This document shows positions 8,557-17,515 of a DNA stretch of 64,000 bases, in pieces. The notes under the pieces were generated by a model, which saw only the letters and a program-made list of their open reading frames with translations, had not been told where the DNA came from and searched no databases. The first letter of the stretch is position 1; each line of letters starts with the position of its first letter. The stretch is from Vibrio crassostreae (GTDB lineage Bacteria > Pseudomonadota > Gammaproteobacteria > Enterobacterales > Vibrionaceae): NCBI RefSeq assembly GCF_024347415.1, contig NZ_AP025476.1, positions 1,798,001 through 1,862,000 on the forward strand, written 5' to 3'. A program made the translations under genes and the position numbers.

Positions 8557-11163
8557 TTAAGCTTCTAGTGCCTTCGTTACTTTCTCAAATAAGTCTTTAG
8601 CTAGGTTGTCCATCCCCTTTAAAGTCTCAAGTTCTTTCTTGATCAGAGCTTGGCGTTCATCATCGTACTTACGGAATTTAAGAAGCGGGTCAATCAGACG
8701 TGAAGCAACTTGCGGGTTACTGCTGTTAAGCTCACGCAAGATCTCGCCAGCAAACTCATAGCCCTGACCTGACTTGTCATGGAACTGTACCGGGTTCATG
8801 TTTAAGAATGAACCAACCAAGTTGCGAGTTCGGTTCGGGTTCTTCAAACTAAACGCTTGATGTGACATCGATGCTTTGATCACTTCAAGAGCATTGGAAC
8901 TTGGGTTTGTACCTTGTAGAGCAAACCACTTATCCATAACAAGACCATCGTGTTTCCACTTGTCGCTGTAATCCGCCATCAAGGTTTCACGACATGGTAG
9001 TTGCGCACTGTTTGCCGCACCCATTGCTGCCATTGTATCGGTCATGTTGTTTGCTTGTTGGTACATTGCAACAACCAAATCGTTACCCTGTTCTGTGTGC
9101 GCTAAGTAACTTAGGCAAACTTTACGTAAAGTGCGCTTACCAATCGAATCGTGATCGATTGTGTATTCAGTGAGAGCATTGCTGTGATAAACCGCAGCTA
9201 ACTCGTCTTCAAGCTCAGCGGCTAATGTTACTTTCATTGAGTTAAGAACAGATGCGACCGCATCAATATCAACACGCTCGTACCAACCTGATACTTCATT
9301 ATGGCTTGGCAGTGAAAGCATTTCTGCGATAAACGCAGGCTCTAGTGAATCACTCAGCAGTACGCCACGGAATGCATCAACAACAGAATCAGAAAGCTCA
9401 AATGCTTGACCCTGTTGAACCTTCTCAACGTTGCTGCGAATGTACTTCGCCAATAGCATTTGACCAGCATCCCAACGAGAGAACTCATTGCGCGCATTCA
9501 CCATCAAGAAGATAAGCTCTTCATCTGAATAGTCGTACTCCAATTTCACTGGCGCAGAGAATTCACGAAGTAGTGATGGGATTGGTTGTTCAGAAACGTT
9601 TTCAAACACGAAGGTTTGTTCCGCTTCTTTGACATCTAATACGTTATGAACTGGCTTTCCGTTACATTGTAACTCAACAACATCACCTGAAGCCGTGTAC
9701 AGCTCGATATCCAGAGGGATATGCAAAGCCTGCTTTTCAGTTTGCTCATGCGTTGGTGCCGTTAATTGGCGAGTTGTTAACGTGTATTGTTTGTTTTCTG
9801 CATCGTAATGACTTTCAACAGACAGCGTCGGCGTACCAGACTGGCTGTACCATAAGCGGAACTGAGATAGGTCAACGCCAGATGCATCTTCCATTGCCGC
9901 GACGAAGTCTTCACATGTTGCAGCCGTGCCATCATGACGTTCAAAGTAAAGCTTCATGCCTTTTTGGAAACCGTCTTCACCCAACAATGTGTGGATCATT
10001 CGGATCACTTCGCTGCCCTTTTCGTAAACAGTCAGTGTGTAGAAGTTATTCATTTCTATCACTTTTTCTGGACGAATTGGGTGTGACATTGGGCTTGCGT
10101 CTTCAGCGAATTGTGGCCCGCGAATAATACGAACGTTGTTGATTCGGTTTACTGCGCGAGAGCCAAGATCAGACGAGAACTCCTGGTCACGGAATACGGT
10201 TAAGCCTTCTTTCAGACTTAACTGGAACCAATCGCGACAAGTCACTCGGTTACCAGTCCAGTTGTGGAAGTATTCATGGCCGATTACCGCTTCAATACCT
10301 AGGTAATCTGTATCCGTTGCAGTTTGGTCGTTTGCTAGAACAAACTTAGAGTTAAATACGTTCAGGCCTTTGTTTTCCATCGCACCCATGTTGAAGAAAT
10401 CAACGGCAACGATCATGTAGATGTCTAAGTCGTATTCAAGATTGAAACGCTCTTCGTCCCACTTCATTGAGTTAATCAAAGAAACCATCGCGTGGTTTGC
10501 ACGGTCTAGATTGCCTTTATCAACAAAGATTTCTAGGTCAACTTTGCGACCCGATTGTGTGGTGTATGCGTCACGAAGTACATCGAAGTCACCCGCAACT
10601 AAAGCAAATAGGTATGCCGGCTTGGGATGTGGGTCTTGCCACTTCACCCAATGACGACCGTTTTCAGCTTCGCCTTCATCTACACGGTTACCATTGCTTA
10701 ATAAGAATGGGTTTTCTGCTTTGTCTGCGATTACTGTGGTGGTGAATTTCGCCAACACATCTGGGCGATCCATGTAGTAAGTAATACGACGGAAACCTTC
10801 GGCTTCACACTGAGTACAGAACGCACCACCCGACTTGTACAAGCCTTCAAGTGCGCTATTCCCTTCAGGGTTAACTTCAGTAACGATGGTTAGAGTAAAT
10901 TCTTTTGGAAGGTCATTCAGCGTCAGTTGAGTTTCAGACTGCTCGTACTGAGTCCATTCGTTGCCTTCAACCAAAACAGAAACCAACTTCAAGCCTTCAC
11001 CATCAAGTACTAATGTCGCGCTGTCTTTCTCCTGCTTAACACTAGAAATAGCCGTAACAATGGATGCTGAATCGTATAAATCGAAAGTAAGATCGATATC
11101 AGAAATAGTGTGAGATGGTGATTGATAATCTTTACGATACTTGGCTTGAGGTGTATGTGCCAT
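8557..11163 (-). CDS. pepN: Aminopeptidase N (M1 family zinc metallopeptidase)
   Basis: 868 residues against 870 in E. coli. It removes N-terminal residues from peptides in the cytoplasm in the last steps of protein turnover. The M1 signatures are all present: the GAMEN substrate-binding motif (FNMGAMENKGLNVFNS) near residue 260, HEYFHNWTGNRV as the HExxH zinc site near residue 295, and the third zinc ligand glutamate in LKEGLTVFRDQEF 18 residues later. The long C-terminal half is the alpha-helical domain typical of bacterial PepN. The start ATG is preceded by AAGGA at 8-base spacing. The gene has its own terminator downstream, and the next gene upstream also ends in one, so it is transcribed singly. 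Confidence 0.97.
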   Translation of the reverse strand: MAHTPQAKYRKDYQSPSHTISDIDLTFDLYDSASIVTAISSVKQEKDSATLVLDGEGLKLVSVLVEGNEWTQYEQSETQLTLNDLPKEFTLTIVTEVNPEGNSALEGLYKSGGAFCTQCEAEGFRRITYYMDRPDVLAKFTTTVIADKAENPFLLSNGNRVDEGEAENGRHWVKWQDPHPKPAYLFALVAGDFDVLRDAYTTQSGRKVDLEIFVDKGNLDRANHAMVSLINSMKWDEERFNLEYDLDIYMIVAVDFFNMGAMENKGLNVFNSKFVLANDQTATDTDYLGIEAVIGHEYFHNWTGNRVTCRDWFQLSLKEGLTVFRDQEFSSDLGSRAVNRINNVRIIRGPQFAEDASPMSHPIRPEKVIEMNNFYTLTVYEKGSEVIRMIHTLLGEDGFQKGMKLYFERHDGTAATCEDFVAAMEDASGVDLSQFRLWYSQSGTPTLSVESHYDAENKQYTLTTRQLTAPTHEQTEKQALHIPLDIELYTASGDVVELQCNGKPVHNVLDVKEAEQTFVFENVSEQPIPSLLREFSAPVKLEYDYSDEELIFLMVNARNEFSRWDAGQMLLAKYIRSNVEKVQQGQAFELSDSVVDAFRGVLLSDSLEPAFIAEMLSLPSHNEVSGWYERVDIDAVASVLNSMKVTLAAELEDELAAVYHSNALTEYTIDHDSIGKRTLRKVCLSYLAHTEQGNDLVVAMYQQANNMTDTMAAMGAANSAQLPCRETLMADYSDKWKHDGLVMDKWFALQGTNPSSNALEVIKASMSHQAFSLKNPNRTRNLVGSFLNMNPVQFHDKSGQGYEFAGEILRELNSSNPQVASRLIDPLLKFRKYDDERQALIKKELETLKGMDNLAKDLFEKVTKALEA

Positions 11164-11248
11164 GACGGGTTCCTTTTGATCGTTATACGTAATTATTTGT
11201 TAACTGTATATATCTAAAGGTTGAACGCCAAGAACACAAGAGGAATAT

Positions 11249-11281
11249 TAAAAAAAGGAGGCATTGTAAGAAAATGCCTCC
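11249..11281 (-). terminator. Intrinsic terminator of the exported-protein gene
   Basis: Perfect 9-bp stem GGAGGCATT / AATGCCTCC with a 7-base loop. The A run at 11250-11256 gives the U tract on the minus strand. It lies about 100 bp after the stop of the 11381-12064 gene and upstream of pepN. Confidence 0.85.
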
Positions 11282-11380
11282 ATGTTTTGCTATTTTATCA
11301 ATCAAATCAGAAAGGAAAGGCTAAGAAATGAACTGTGTACCATATTTTCAACGAGCCGATGTTATGGATAAAACTCGTAC

Positions 11381-12064
11381 TTAACGTATGCGATTAAGCA
11401 CTGCGAACATGTCTCCCTCTTCACCTTGCAGCGTCAAGACATCGCTGTTCAGTGTATATCGAGTACCGTGTTCACCGTTCTCATAAAGTAACACTAGCTG
11501 GTCGCCTTCGGTGTAATACACACCGCGACGAATGACTTCACCGCCTTCTTCATCTGATACTCGAAACATGAAAATAAAATCAGGTTGAAGCACTAAATCC
11601 ATTTTTTGAATGTTACTCGCACGCAAATCGCTTCCAGACAGTTCGGCGCTTGACCATATTCCAGCCAGAGCGTTGGGCAAGGCTTTGGTGAACATAACAC
11701 CATTAAGATTCAGCATATTATGATTGCTGCTGTACGCGTAAACTTGGGGCTCAGAAGTATTCAAACCCAAAATAATCGTATCTTCATTGGCGTTATACAA
11801 ACCTTCCCAATGATCAACACTATAGTCTTTCTTTTGGATATCGATAGTGAATGAGTAATTGGAATCGAGAGTGAGTTTGATTGCTCTAAAGTTTTCAGTA
11901 CCTTGCTCAGGATCTGGATTCATCAAATACCAATCGCCAAGCAACAAAGGAAGGTCAAAATGAGATAGATTACTATCACTTTTTGATTGTTGACTGTTCG
12001 AAGCAACCTCGCTCCCAAAAGCAACAAAACTTAAACAAGATAAAATTAGTAGAATCCACTTCAT
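11381..12064 (-). CDS. Exported protein of unknown function
   Basis: 227 residues from the ATG at 12064, which is preceded by GAGGGG; the frame extends 22 codons upstream without a better start. The N-terminus MKWILLILSCLSFVAFGSE is a signal peptide. ILSC at residues 7-10 could be a lipobox, which would make it a lipoprotein, but the hydrophobic stretch before it is short and cleavage after the AFGS region is as likely. The mature part shows two similar beta-rich halves, one starting LLLGDWYLMNPDPE and one starting NALAGIWSSAELSG, suggesting two lipocalin-like or beta-sandwich repeats. I do not recognise the family. It sits between pepN and prc with terminators on both sides. An envelope role is the most that can be said. 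Confidence 0.6.
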   Translation of the reverse strand: MKWILLILSCLSFVAFGSEVASNSQQSKSDSNLSHFDLPLLLGDWYLMNPDPEQGTENFRAIKLTLDSNYSFTIDIQKKDYSVDHWEGLYNANEDTIILGLNTSEPQVYAYSSNHNMLNLNGVMFTKALPNALAGIWSSAELSGSDLRASNIQKMDLVLQPDFIFMFRVSDEEGGEVIRRGVYYTEGDQLVLLYENGEHGTRYTLNSDVLTLQGEEGDMFAVLNRIR

Positions 12065-12268
12065 ATGTGCCCCCTCGTTTTCTTTAAGCTTAGGCACGTA
12101 ATGATTAGAAAGCGAAAAAATATGATCCAAGTCACTAAATTTTAAGTGCGAAGTAACTTAAATGTCATTATTCAACGAAAAACAGAGCTAAATGCCCCTT
12201 AACATTGAGTGTTCTTTACGACAATCTCAACGGTTACAATCAGATATTCCTGTCAAATCATAGACACA

Positions 12269-12294
12269 AAAAAGCGAGCCTAAGCTCGCTTTTT
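12269..12294 (-). terminator. Intrinsic terminator of prc
   Basis: Perfect 11-bp stem AAAAAGCGAGC / GCTCGCTTTTT with a 4-base loop (CTAA). A and T runs on both sides let it work in either direction; the relevant one is prc on the minus strand, whose stop is 45 bp away. Confidence 0.9.
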
Positions 12295-12338
12295 AAATAG
12301 TACGTCTTTAAACAATCACCTTTTAACAGGCATTCTGT

Positions 12339-14333
12339 TTATTTCTTGATCATATCCAGCATGATAGCAACTGATTCATCAAGATAAGCATCCGGGGCTT
12401 CGTAGTCTTTTGGAATATCATCCAACGTTTTAAATGCCTCTAATTTAGCAGCTTTTTGACGTTGGTTAATACGCTCTAGACGAAGCGCATCCGCATCATC
12501 ACTCTCTTGTTGACGAACCTTTTCATTAAGAGAAAGGTCGTTGTCGTCTTTATCTGCCTTATATTTTTCAATATCTTGCGCGATAAAGCCAAATTCCATG
12601 TCTGTTGCGATACGAGCTTGGTGTTTAGCCGTCAACGCTGCGATTTGCTCATCGTTACGCTGTAACACTGAGTACTTCGCTTTGTCGATGCTGTCCCAAG
12701 GAAGAGCATTGTCTTCAACACTTTCACCAGTATCGGCAGGATCAATTGGCGTTGGGTAAGCAATATCAGGCACTACGCCCTTGTTTTGCGTACTACCACC
12801 ATTGATTCGGTAGAATTTCTGGATTGTGTATTGAACGTAACCCAACTCTTTATCGAACAAATCATAAATATGATTCAAAGAGCGATGCTGTTGCACCGTA
12901 CCTTTACCGAAAGAGTTTTCACCCAAGATAATTGCACGACCGTAATCTTGCATCGCTGCTGCAAAGATTTCAGATGCTGAAGCACTATAGCGATTCACCA
13001 ATACCGTTAACGGACCTTGGTAACTGATTTGGCCATCGGTATCACTGTTCACTTTGACACGACCGTAGCTATCACGAACCTGAACAACAGGTCCCTCTTT
13101 GATAAACAAACCAGAGAGTTCGGTTGCTTCAGTCAGTGCACCACCACCGTTGTTTCGAAGGTCAACAATAATACCTTCAACACCTTGCTCTTTAAGCTCG
13201 GTGATCAGTTTATCGGTATCTTTAGAAAGACCAACATAGAAGCTTGGTACTTCTAGTACACCAATCTTCTTGCCGTCTTTCTCGATCACTTCTGATTTAA
13301 CAGCGCGGTCTTCTAAACGAATCTTATCGCGAACAATTGTGACAACGTGACTTTTTGCATCTTTACCATCTGGCAAGATCTGTAGCTTAACTTTGGTCCC
13401 TTTCGGGCCTTTGATAAGTTGTACTACATCGTCTAAACGCCAGCCGATAACATCAACAATCTCTTCGCCATCTTGACCAACGCCGACAATGCGGTCGCCA
13501 TCACTCAATTGTTTGCTGTTTGACGCAGGGCCACCAGCAACTAAAGATCGAATAACGGTGTAGTCGTCTGTCATCTGAAGTACAGCACCAATACCTTCTA
13601 GAGATAGGTTCATCTCGGATTGGAATTGCTCTGCATTTCTTGGAGAAAGGTAACTGGTGTGCGGATCAACTTCACGCGCGAATGCGTTCATGTAGATCTG
13701 GAAAGCATCTTCGTTGTGCGACTGCGTAATACGCTTCATCGCATTGTTGTAACGCTTTTCCAAAACTTCTTGAATCTCTGGCCACTCTTTACCAGTAAGT
13801 TTTAGATTCAACGCATCGTATTTAACGCGTTTTCTCCAAAGCTCATTCACTTCAGCGATATCTTTTGGCCATTCCGCTTCGCTACGATTTAGCTCAATAC
13901 TTTCATCGGTATCAAACTTAATCTCTGTATCTAGCAAAGACAATGCATATTGAAAACGTTCAAAACGCTTCTGCATAGACAGATTATAAACATCAAATGC
14001 AATCTGGTTATTGCCCGATTTCAGCTGATCATCAATTTGTTTAGATGACGCAGAGAAAGAGTCAATATCAGCTTGAGTGAAGATATTACGATTATAATCC
14101 AGCATCTCTAAGTAACGATTAAAGATAGCTTGAGAGAAATCATCGTTGAGATTGAAGTGTTTATAGTGAGAACGAGTAAATCGAGAAGTAACACGTTTAC
14201 TAGCAGTTTCGTGTTGGACCTCAGGAGCGAGTAGAGGTAAATCGTCCTGATCTAATTTGGCTTCGAGAGCCTGAGCTGAAGCTGCTAGCCAAAAGCTAGC
14301 AGCAATCAGTGTCAATTTTGAACGGCATTTCAT
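12339..14333 (-). CDS. prc: Tail-specific carboxy-terminal protease Prc (S41 family)
   Basis: 664 residues; E. coli Prc has 682. A signal peptide (MKCRSKLTLIAASFWLAASAQA, cut before LEAK) sends it to the periplasm, where the enzyme degrades proteins with exposed apolar C-termini and trims lipoproteins and murein hydrolases. A PDZ domain around residues 240-330 contains EGIGAVLQM, GPASNSKQLSDGDRIVGVG and GWRLDDVVQLIKGPKG. The catalytic Ser-Lys pair is in NRYSASASEIFAAAMQDYG and GENSFGKGTVQQH. The C-terminal DUF3340 region follows. The start lies 17 bp after the proQ stop, so proQ-prc form an operon as in E. coli. Confidence 0.96.
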   Translation of the reverse strand: MKCRSKLTLIAASFWLAASAQALEAKLDQDDLPLLAPEVQHETASKRVTSRFTRSHYKHFNLNDDFSQAIFNRYLEMLDYNRNIFTQADIDSFSASSKQIDDQLKSGNNQIAFDVYNLSMQKRFERFQYALSLLDTEIKFDTDESIELNRSEAEWPKDIAEVNELWRKRVKYDALNLKLTGKEWPEIQEVLEKRYNNAMKRITQSHNEDAFQIYMNAFAREVDPHTSYLSPRNAEQFQSEMNLSLEGIGAVLQMTDDYTVIRSLVAGGPASNSKQLSDGDRIVGVGQDGEEIVDVIGWRLDDVVQLIKGPKGTKVKLQILPDGKDAKSHVVTIVRDKIRLEDRAVKSEVIEKDGKKIGVLEVPSFYVGLSKDTDKLITELKEQGVEGIIVDLRNNGGGALTEATELSGLFIKEGPVVQVRDSYGRVKVNSDTDGQISYQGPLTVLVNRYSASASEIFAAAMQDYGRAIILGENSFGKGTVQQHRSLNHIYDLFDKELGYVQYTIQKFYRINGGSTQNKGVVPDIAYPTPIDPADTGESVEDNALPWDSIDKAKYSVLQRNDEQIAALTAKHQARIATDMEFGFIAQDIEKYKADKDDNDLSLNEKVRQQESDDADALRLERINQRQKAAKLEAFKTLDDIPKDYEAPDAYLDESVAIMLDMIKK

Positions 14334-14350
14334 GCGTAGGAGTATCTCCT

Positions 14351-14974
14351 TTAAGCGCGCAAGTGCTCCGCTTTAACAACCATTTGTAGGCCGTTTGCTA
14401 ACTGAACACGCACATCTTCCTTATTGATTTCAACAATGGTCGCAGCCATGTTTCCTTTACCCATGTTCACATTCACTTCTTTGCCAGCGATGAATTCGTC
14501 AGCGTTCAAAGCGCGTGTTTCTACAGGCTTTTCTACTTTTGGTGCTTTAGGCGCTTGACGACGAGGCTGTTGAGCTTTCTTCGCCTTAGGTTTCGCTTTG
14601 CCTTCTTCACGAGCTTTTTGTGCTTGTTCTTTACGACGAGCCTGAACTTTCGCTTTGCTTTCTGCAAGTGTAGCTTTAGCGTGTTCAACGTGCTCTTCTT
14701 CTAGTGTGCCACACGCGTTGCCGTCTAGGTCAACACGTTCTGCGCCAGCTTTTACGCCGTGCAGGTAACGCCATGATGATGTGTACTGTCTTAACGCTGC
14801 ACGAAGCTGAGTCTTACTTACTTTTTCGTCTTCATTAAGACGTTCAGCAAGATCTTGAAAAATACCAATTTTAAGTGGCTTCGCTTCACCTTCTAGAGTA
14901 AAGCATTTAGGGAAACATTCAGCAATATATGCGATAACTTCTTTGCTGTTTTTTAACTTTTCAGTGTTTTCCAT
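14351..14974 (-). CDS. proQ: RNA chaperone ProQ
   Basis: 207 residues. The N-terminal FinO/ProQ RNA-binding domain (about residues 1-115) includes [27 protein letters not shown] and [20 protein letters not shown] basic, alanine-rich linker follows (about 116-150, with repeated KAR/KAK), then a C-terminal Tudor-like domain ending in [13 protein letters not shown]. ProQ binds structured small RNAs and mRNA 3' ends and affects their stability. It is directly upstream of prc (17 bp), as in E. coli, and downstream of msrC with a 97-bp gap. Confidence 0.95.
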   Translation of the reverse strand: MENTEKLKNSKEVIAYIAECFPKCFTLEGEAKPLKIGIFQDLAERLNEDEKVSKTQLRAALRQYTSSWRYLHGVKAGAERVDLDGNACGTLEEEHVEHAKATLAESKAKVQARRKEQAQKAREEGKAKPKAKKAQQPRRQAPKAPKVEKPVETRALNADEFIAGKEVNVNMGKGNMAATIVEINKEDVRVQLANGLQMVVKAEHLRA

Positions 14975-15071
14975 GTGGGTTCCTGGTTTTTGCGGTTTTC
15001 CGCGAGCATTAAGAAAATATTTTTACGTATTATAGAGAGATGCTTGGGAAAAACCACAGTAAGAGAATAAT

Positions 15072-15563
15072 TTATGCCTTGTTCGCGTGCGAATTAAGCA
15101 GCTTTTCCACTTCTGCCATGAAAAATGTCAATCCGTCCTCGTCAATTTGAGAAAAACGGCCAACATTTGGGCTATCGATATCAAGAACACCCGCTATTTT
15201 TCCACCAATAGAGAACGGAATTACGATTTCTGAGTTACTTGCAGCGTCACAAGCGATGTGACCTTCGAACTCATGAACATCATGAATGCGCTGAACTGTA
15301 TTCGTCGCAACCGCAGTTCCACACACCCCACGCCCTACCGGAATTCGCACACAAGCAGGTTGGCCTTGAAAGGGACCCAGTACAAGTTCGTCTTTTTCCT
15401 TAGCTTGATCTTGCTTCATTAAATAGAAACCCGCCCAATTCAAGTCATCCAATTCCATGAACAATAATGAGCTGATATTAGCAAGATTAGCAGTTAGATC
15501 GGTTTCTGATTCAATTAATGCAACGGCTTGTTTGGTTAAGCGTTGGTAATGTTCTATTTTCAT
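15072..15563 (-). CDS. msrC: Free methionine-(R)-sulfoxide reductase MsrC (GAF domain)
   Basis: 163 residues forming a single GAF domain. It reduces free L-methionine-(R)-sulfoxide in the cytoplasm. The three redox cysteines characteristic of the family are visible in QPACVRIP, GRGVCGTAV and HIACDAASNSE. I use the ATG at 15563, preceded by GGAAG at 5-base spacing; the frame extends four codons to a TTG, but that TTG overlaps the ribosome binding site. It lies in the conserved prc-proQ-msrC-letA-letB-rsmF neighbourhood (yebR in E. coli) and is transcribed divergently from the ABC exporter gene, which is inserted between msrC and letA here. Confidence 0.93.
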   Translation of the reverse strand: MKIEHYQRLTKQAVALIESETDLTANLANISSLLFMELDDLNWAGFYLMKQDQAKEKDELVLGPFQGQPACVRIPVGRGVCGTAVATNTVQRIHDVHEFEGHIACDAASNSEIVIPFSIGGKIAGVLDIDSPNVGRFSQIDEDGLTFFMAEVEKLLNSHANKA

Positions 15564-15652
15564 ATTAACTTCCAATTAAATTGAGACTTCCATTATCAAG
15601 AGAACGCAGTAGAATGCGGCCATCAAACTAAATAGGACTTATTCTCATTACA

Positions 15653-17449
15653 ATGAACAATTCAGAAGACACTATTAGCCGTTCTTGGTTAATAACTCAA
15701 GTAAAAAAACACAAGTCCAAATTACTGTTTGCTAACATTATTGCCATACTTGCAACTCTCATCAGTGTCCCTATCCCGTTGCTCATGCCATTAATGGTTG
15801 ATGAAGTATTACTTGATAAGCCGGCTTCTGGCTTAGATATGATGAACCACCTACTTCCAACATCGTTGCAGACACCCACTGGCTATATTGCACTGACTTT
15901 ACTGTTAGTCATTATCATGCGTACCGTTAACCAAGCGTTGAACATTCTACAAGGGCGTCAATTCACGCTCGTCTCCAAAACAATTACCTATCAAATGCGT
16001 AGCAAGATGATAGATAAGCTTGGCCGTATTAGTATTCGACAATACGAGACCAAAGGCAGCGGCGGTATTAATGCTCACCTAATAACAGACATAGAGACAA
16101 TCGATAAGTTCATTGGCTCAACGCTATCTAAGTTCCTCATCAGCTTCTTAACTGTGTTCGGCACCGCGATCGTGTTGTTATGGTTAGAGTGGCGTTTAGG
16201 GTTGTTCATTCTACTGGTCAATCCTGTTGTTATTTATTTCTCTCGTAAACTAGGCAGCAAGGTTAAGCACCTTAAAAAGTACGAGAACCAATCTTTCGAA
16301 CGCTTTCAGAATCGCTTGGTGGAAACCTTAGATGGCATTTACCAACTGCGTGCAGCGAATAAAGAACGCATTTTTCTCGATGAGCTTAAGGTTCAAGCAA
16401 ACCAAGTAAGAATCGATGCCGACAAATACGCTTGGCAATCTGAAGCTGCTGGCCGCGTTTCGTTTCTCCTCTTCTTGTTAGGTTTCGAGCTTTTCCGCGC
16501 TGTCGCTATGCTAATGGTTCTATTCAGTGACTTAACCATTGGTCAGATTTTTGCGGTATTTGGTTACTTATGGTTCATGTTGGGCCCGGTTCAAGAGCTG
16601 CTAGGGATTCAATTCTCTTGGTATAGTGCAAAAGCGGCACTGCAACGCATCAACGATCTACTTCAATTAGAAGAAGAGAAGCGCCCGATTAGCAAAGTAA
16701 ACCCGTTTTATGAAGATCAAGAAGTGACAGTCGACATCGAAGACGTTACATTCTCTTACACATTAGAAAACACTGTTTTAAATAGGCTATCACTACACAT
16801 CCCTGCAGGTAAGAAAGTCGCTTTGGTGGGTGCGAGTGGTGGTGGTAAATCTACCTTAATCCAGTTGCTAATTGGGGTTTACCAAGCGGACTCAGGTTGC
16901 ATTCGCTATAACGGTGAAACAACCGACGACATCAGCTTTGATGTAATACGTAATCAAATTGCCGTTGTTTTACAACAACCTATACTCTTTAACGATACAT
17001 TGAGGCATAATCTGACCCTTGGTGCTGAATACGATGAAATGTCGTTGTGGCGTGCGCTTGAAGTCTCTCAAATGCAAGATGTCATCAAGCAACTCAGCAA
17101 TGGCTTAGATACACAGATTGGTAGGAATGGCGTCCGACTGTCTGGCGGTCAACGACAACGCTTAGCAATAGCTCGTATGGTGCTGAGCAATCCTAAGTTT
17201 GTTATTCTTGATGAAGCGACATCTGCACTCGATACAGCAACAGAGTCAGCACTGCATAAAGCGTTGAGCGAGTTTTTGAAAGATCGCACAACTTTGATAG
17301 TGGCTCATCGATTATCAGCGGTGAAACAAGCCGATCTAATCTATGTTTTAGAAGATGGGCAAGTCACACAAACGGGAACACATGGTGAATTGGTTGAACA
17401 ACAAGGACTTTATCAAACACTCTACGGCAGTGTGCAATCGCACGCCTGA
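15653..17449 (+). CDS. ABC exporter half-transporter (membrane domain fused to ATPase)
   Basis: 598 residues. The N-terminal half has about six membrane helices (first near residues 22-45). The C-terminal half is a complete ATPase: Walker A GASGGGKST near residue 400, Q-loop VVLQQPILF, signature LSGGQRQRLAIAR near 500, Walker B FVILDEATSALD and the H-loop VAHRLSA. This is the type IV (MsbA-like) exporter architecture and would work as a homodimer. The substrate cannot be told from sequence; lipids, peptides or drugs are possible. MsbA itself is essential and normally sits next to lpxK, which is not the case here, so I give no symbol. It occupies the place between msrC and letA, which are adjacent in E. 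coli. A role with the Let lipid-transport proteins would be speculation. Confidence 0.85.
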   Translation: MNNSEDTISRSWLITQVKKHKSKLLFANIIAILATLISVPIPLLMPLMVDEVLLDKPASGLDMMNHLLPTSLQTPTGYIALTLLLVIIMRTVNQALNILQGRQFTLVSKTITYQMRSKMIDKLGRISIRQYETKGSGGINAHLITDIETIDKFIGSTLSKFLISFLTVFGTAIVLLWLEWRLGLFILLVNPVVIYFSRKLGSKVKHLKKYENQSFERFQNRLVETLDGIYQLRAANKERIFLDELKVQANQVRIDADKYAWQSEAAGRVSFLLFLLGFELFRAVAMLMVLFSDLTIGQIFAVFGYLWFMLGPVQELLGIQFSWYSAKAALQRINDLLQLEEEKRPISKVNPFYEDQEVTVDIEDVTFSYTLENTVLNRLSLHIPAGKKVALVGASGGGKSTLIQLLIGVYQADSGCIRYNGETTDDISFDVIRNQIAVVLQQPILFNDTLRHNLTLGAEYDEMSLWRALEVSQMQDVIKQLSNGLDTQIGRNGVRLSGGQRQRLAIARMVLSNPKFVILDEATSALDTATESALHKALSEFLKDRTTLIVAHRLSAVKQADLIYVLEDGQVTQTGTHGELVEQQGLYQTLYGSVQSHA

Positions 17450-17515
17450 TGTTTGTAGTCCTAAGCATTTAAATCGGGCATCGAGCCTAACTGACGTTTC
17501 AACTTGGGAGGTCGC

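Noticed and set aside
9753..10127. Plus-strand frame of 124 codons inside pepN
   Set aside because: It is antisense to the conserved catalytic region of PepN and its product resembles no family.
15653..17449. Calling the ABC exporter MsbA
   Set aside because: It has the same architecture, but lpxK is not beside it and the substrate cannot be read from sequence.
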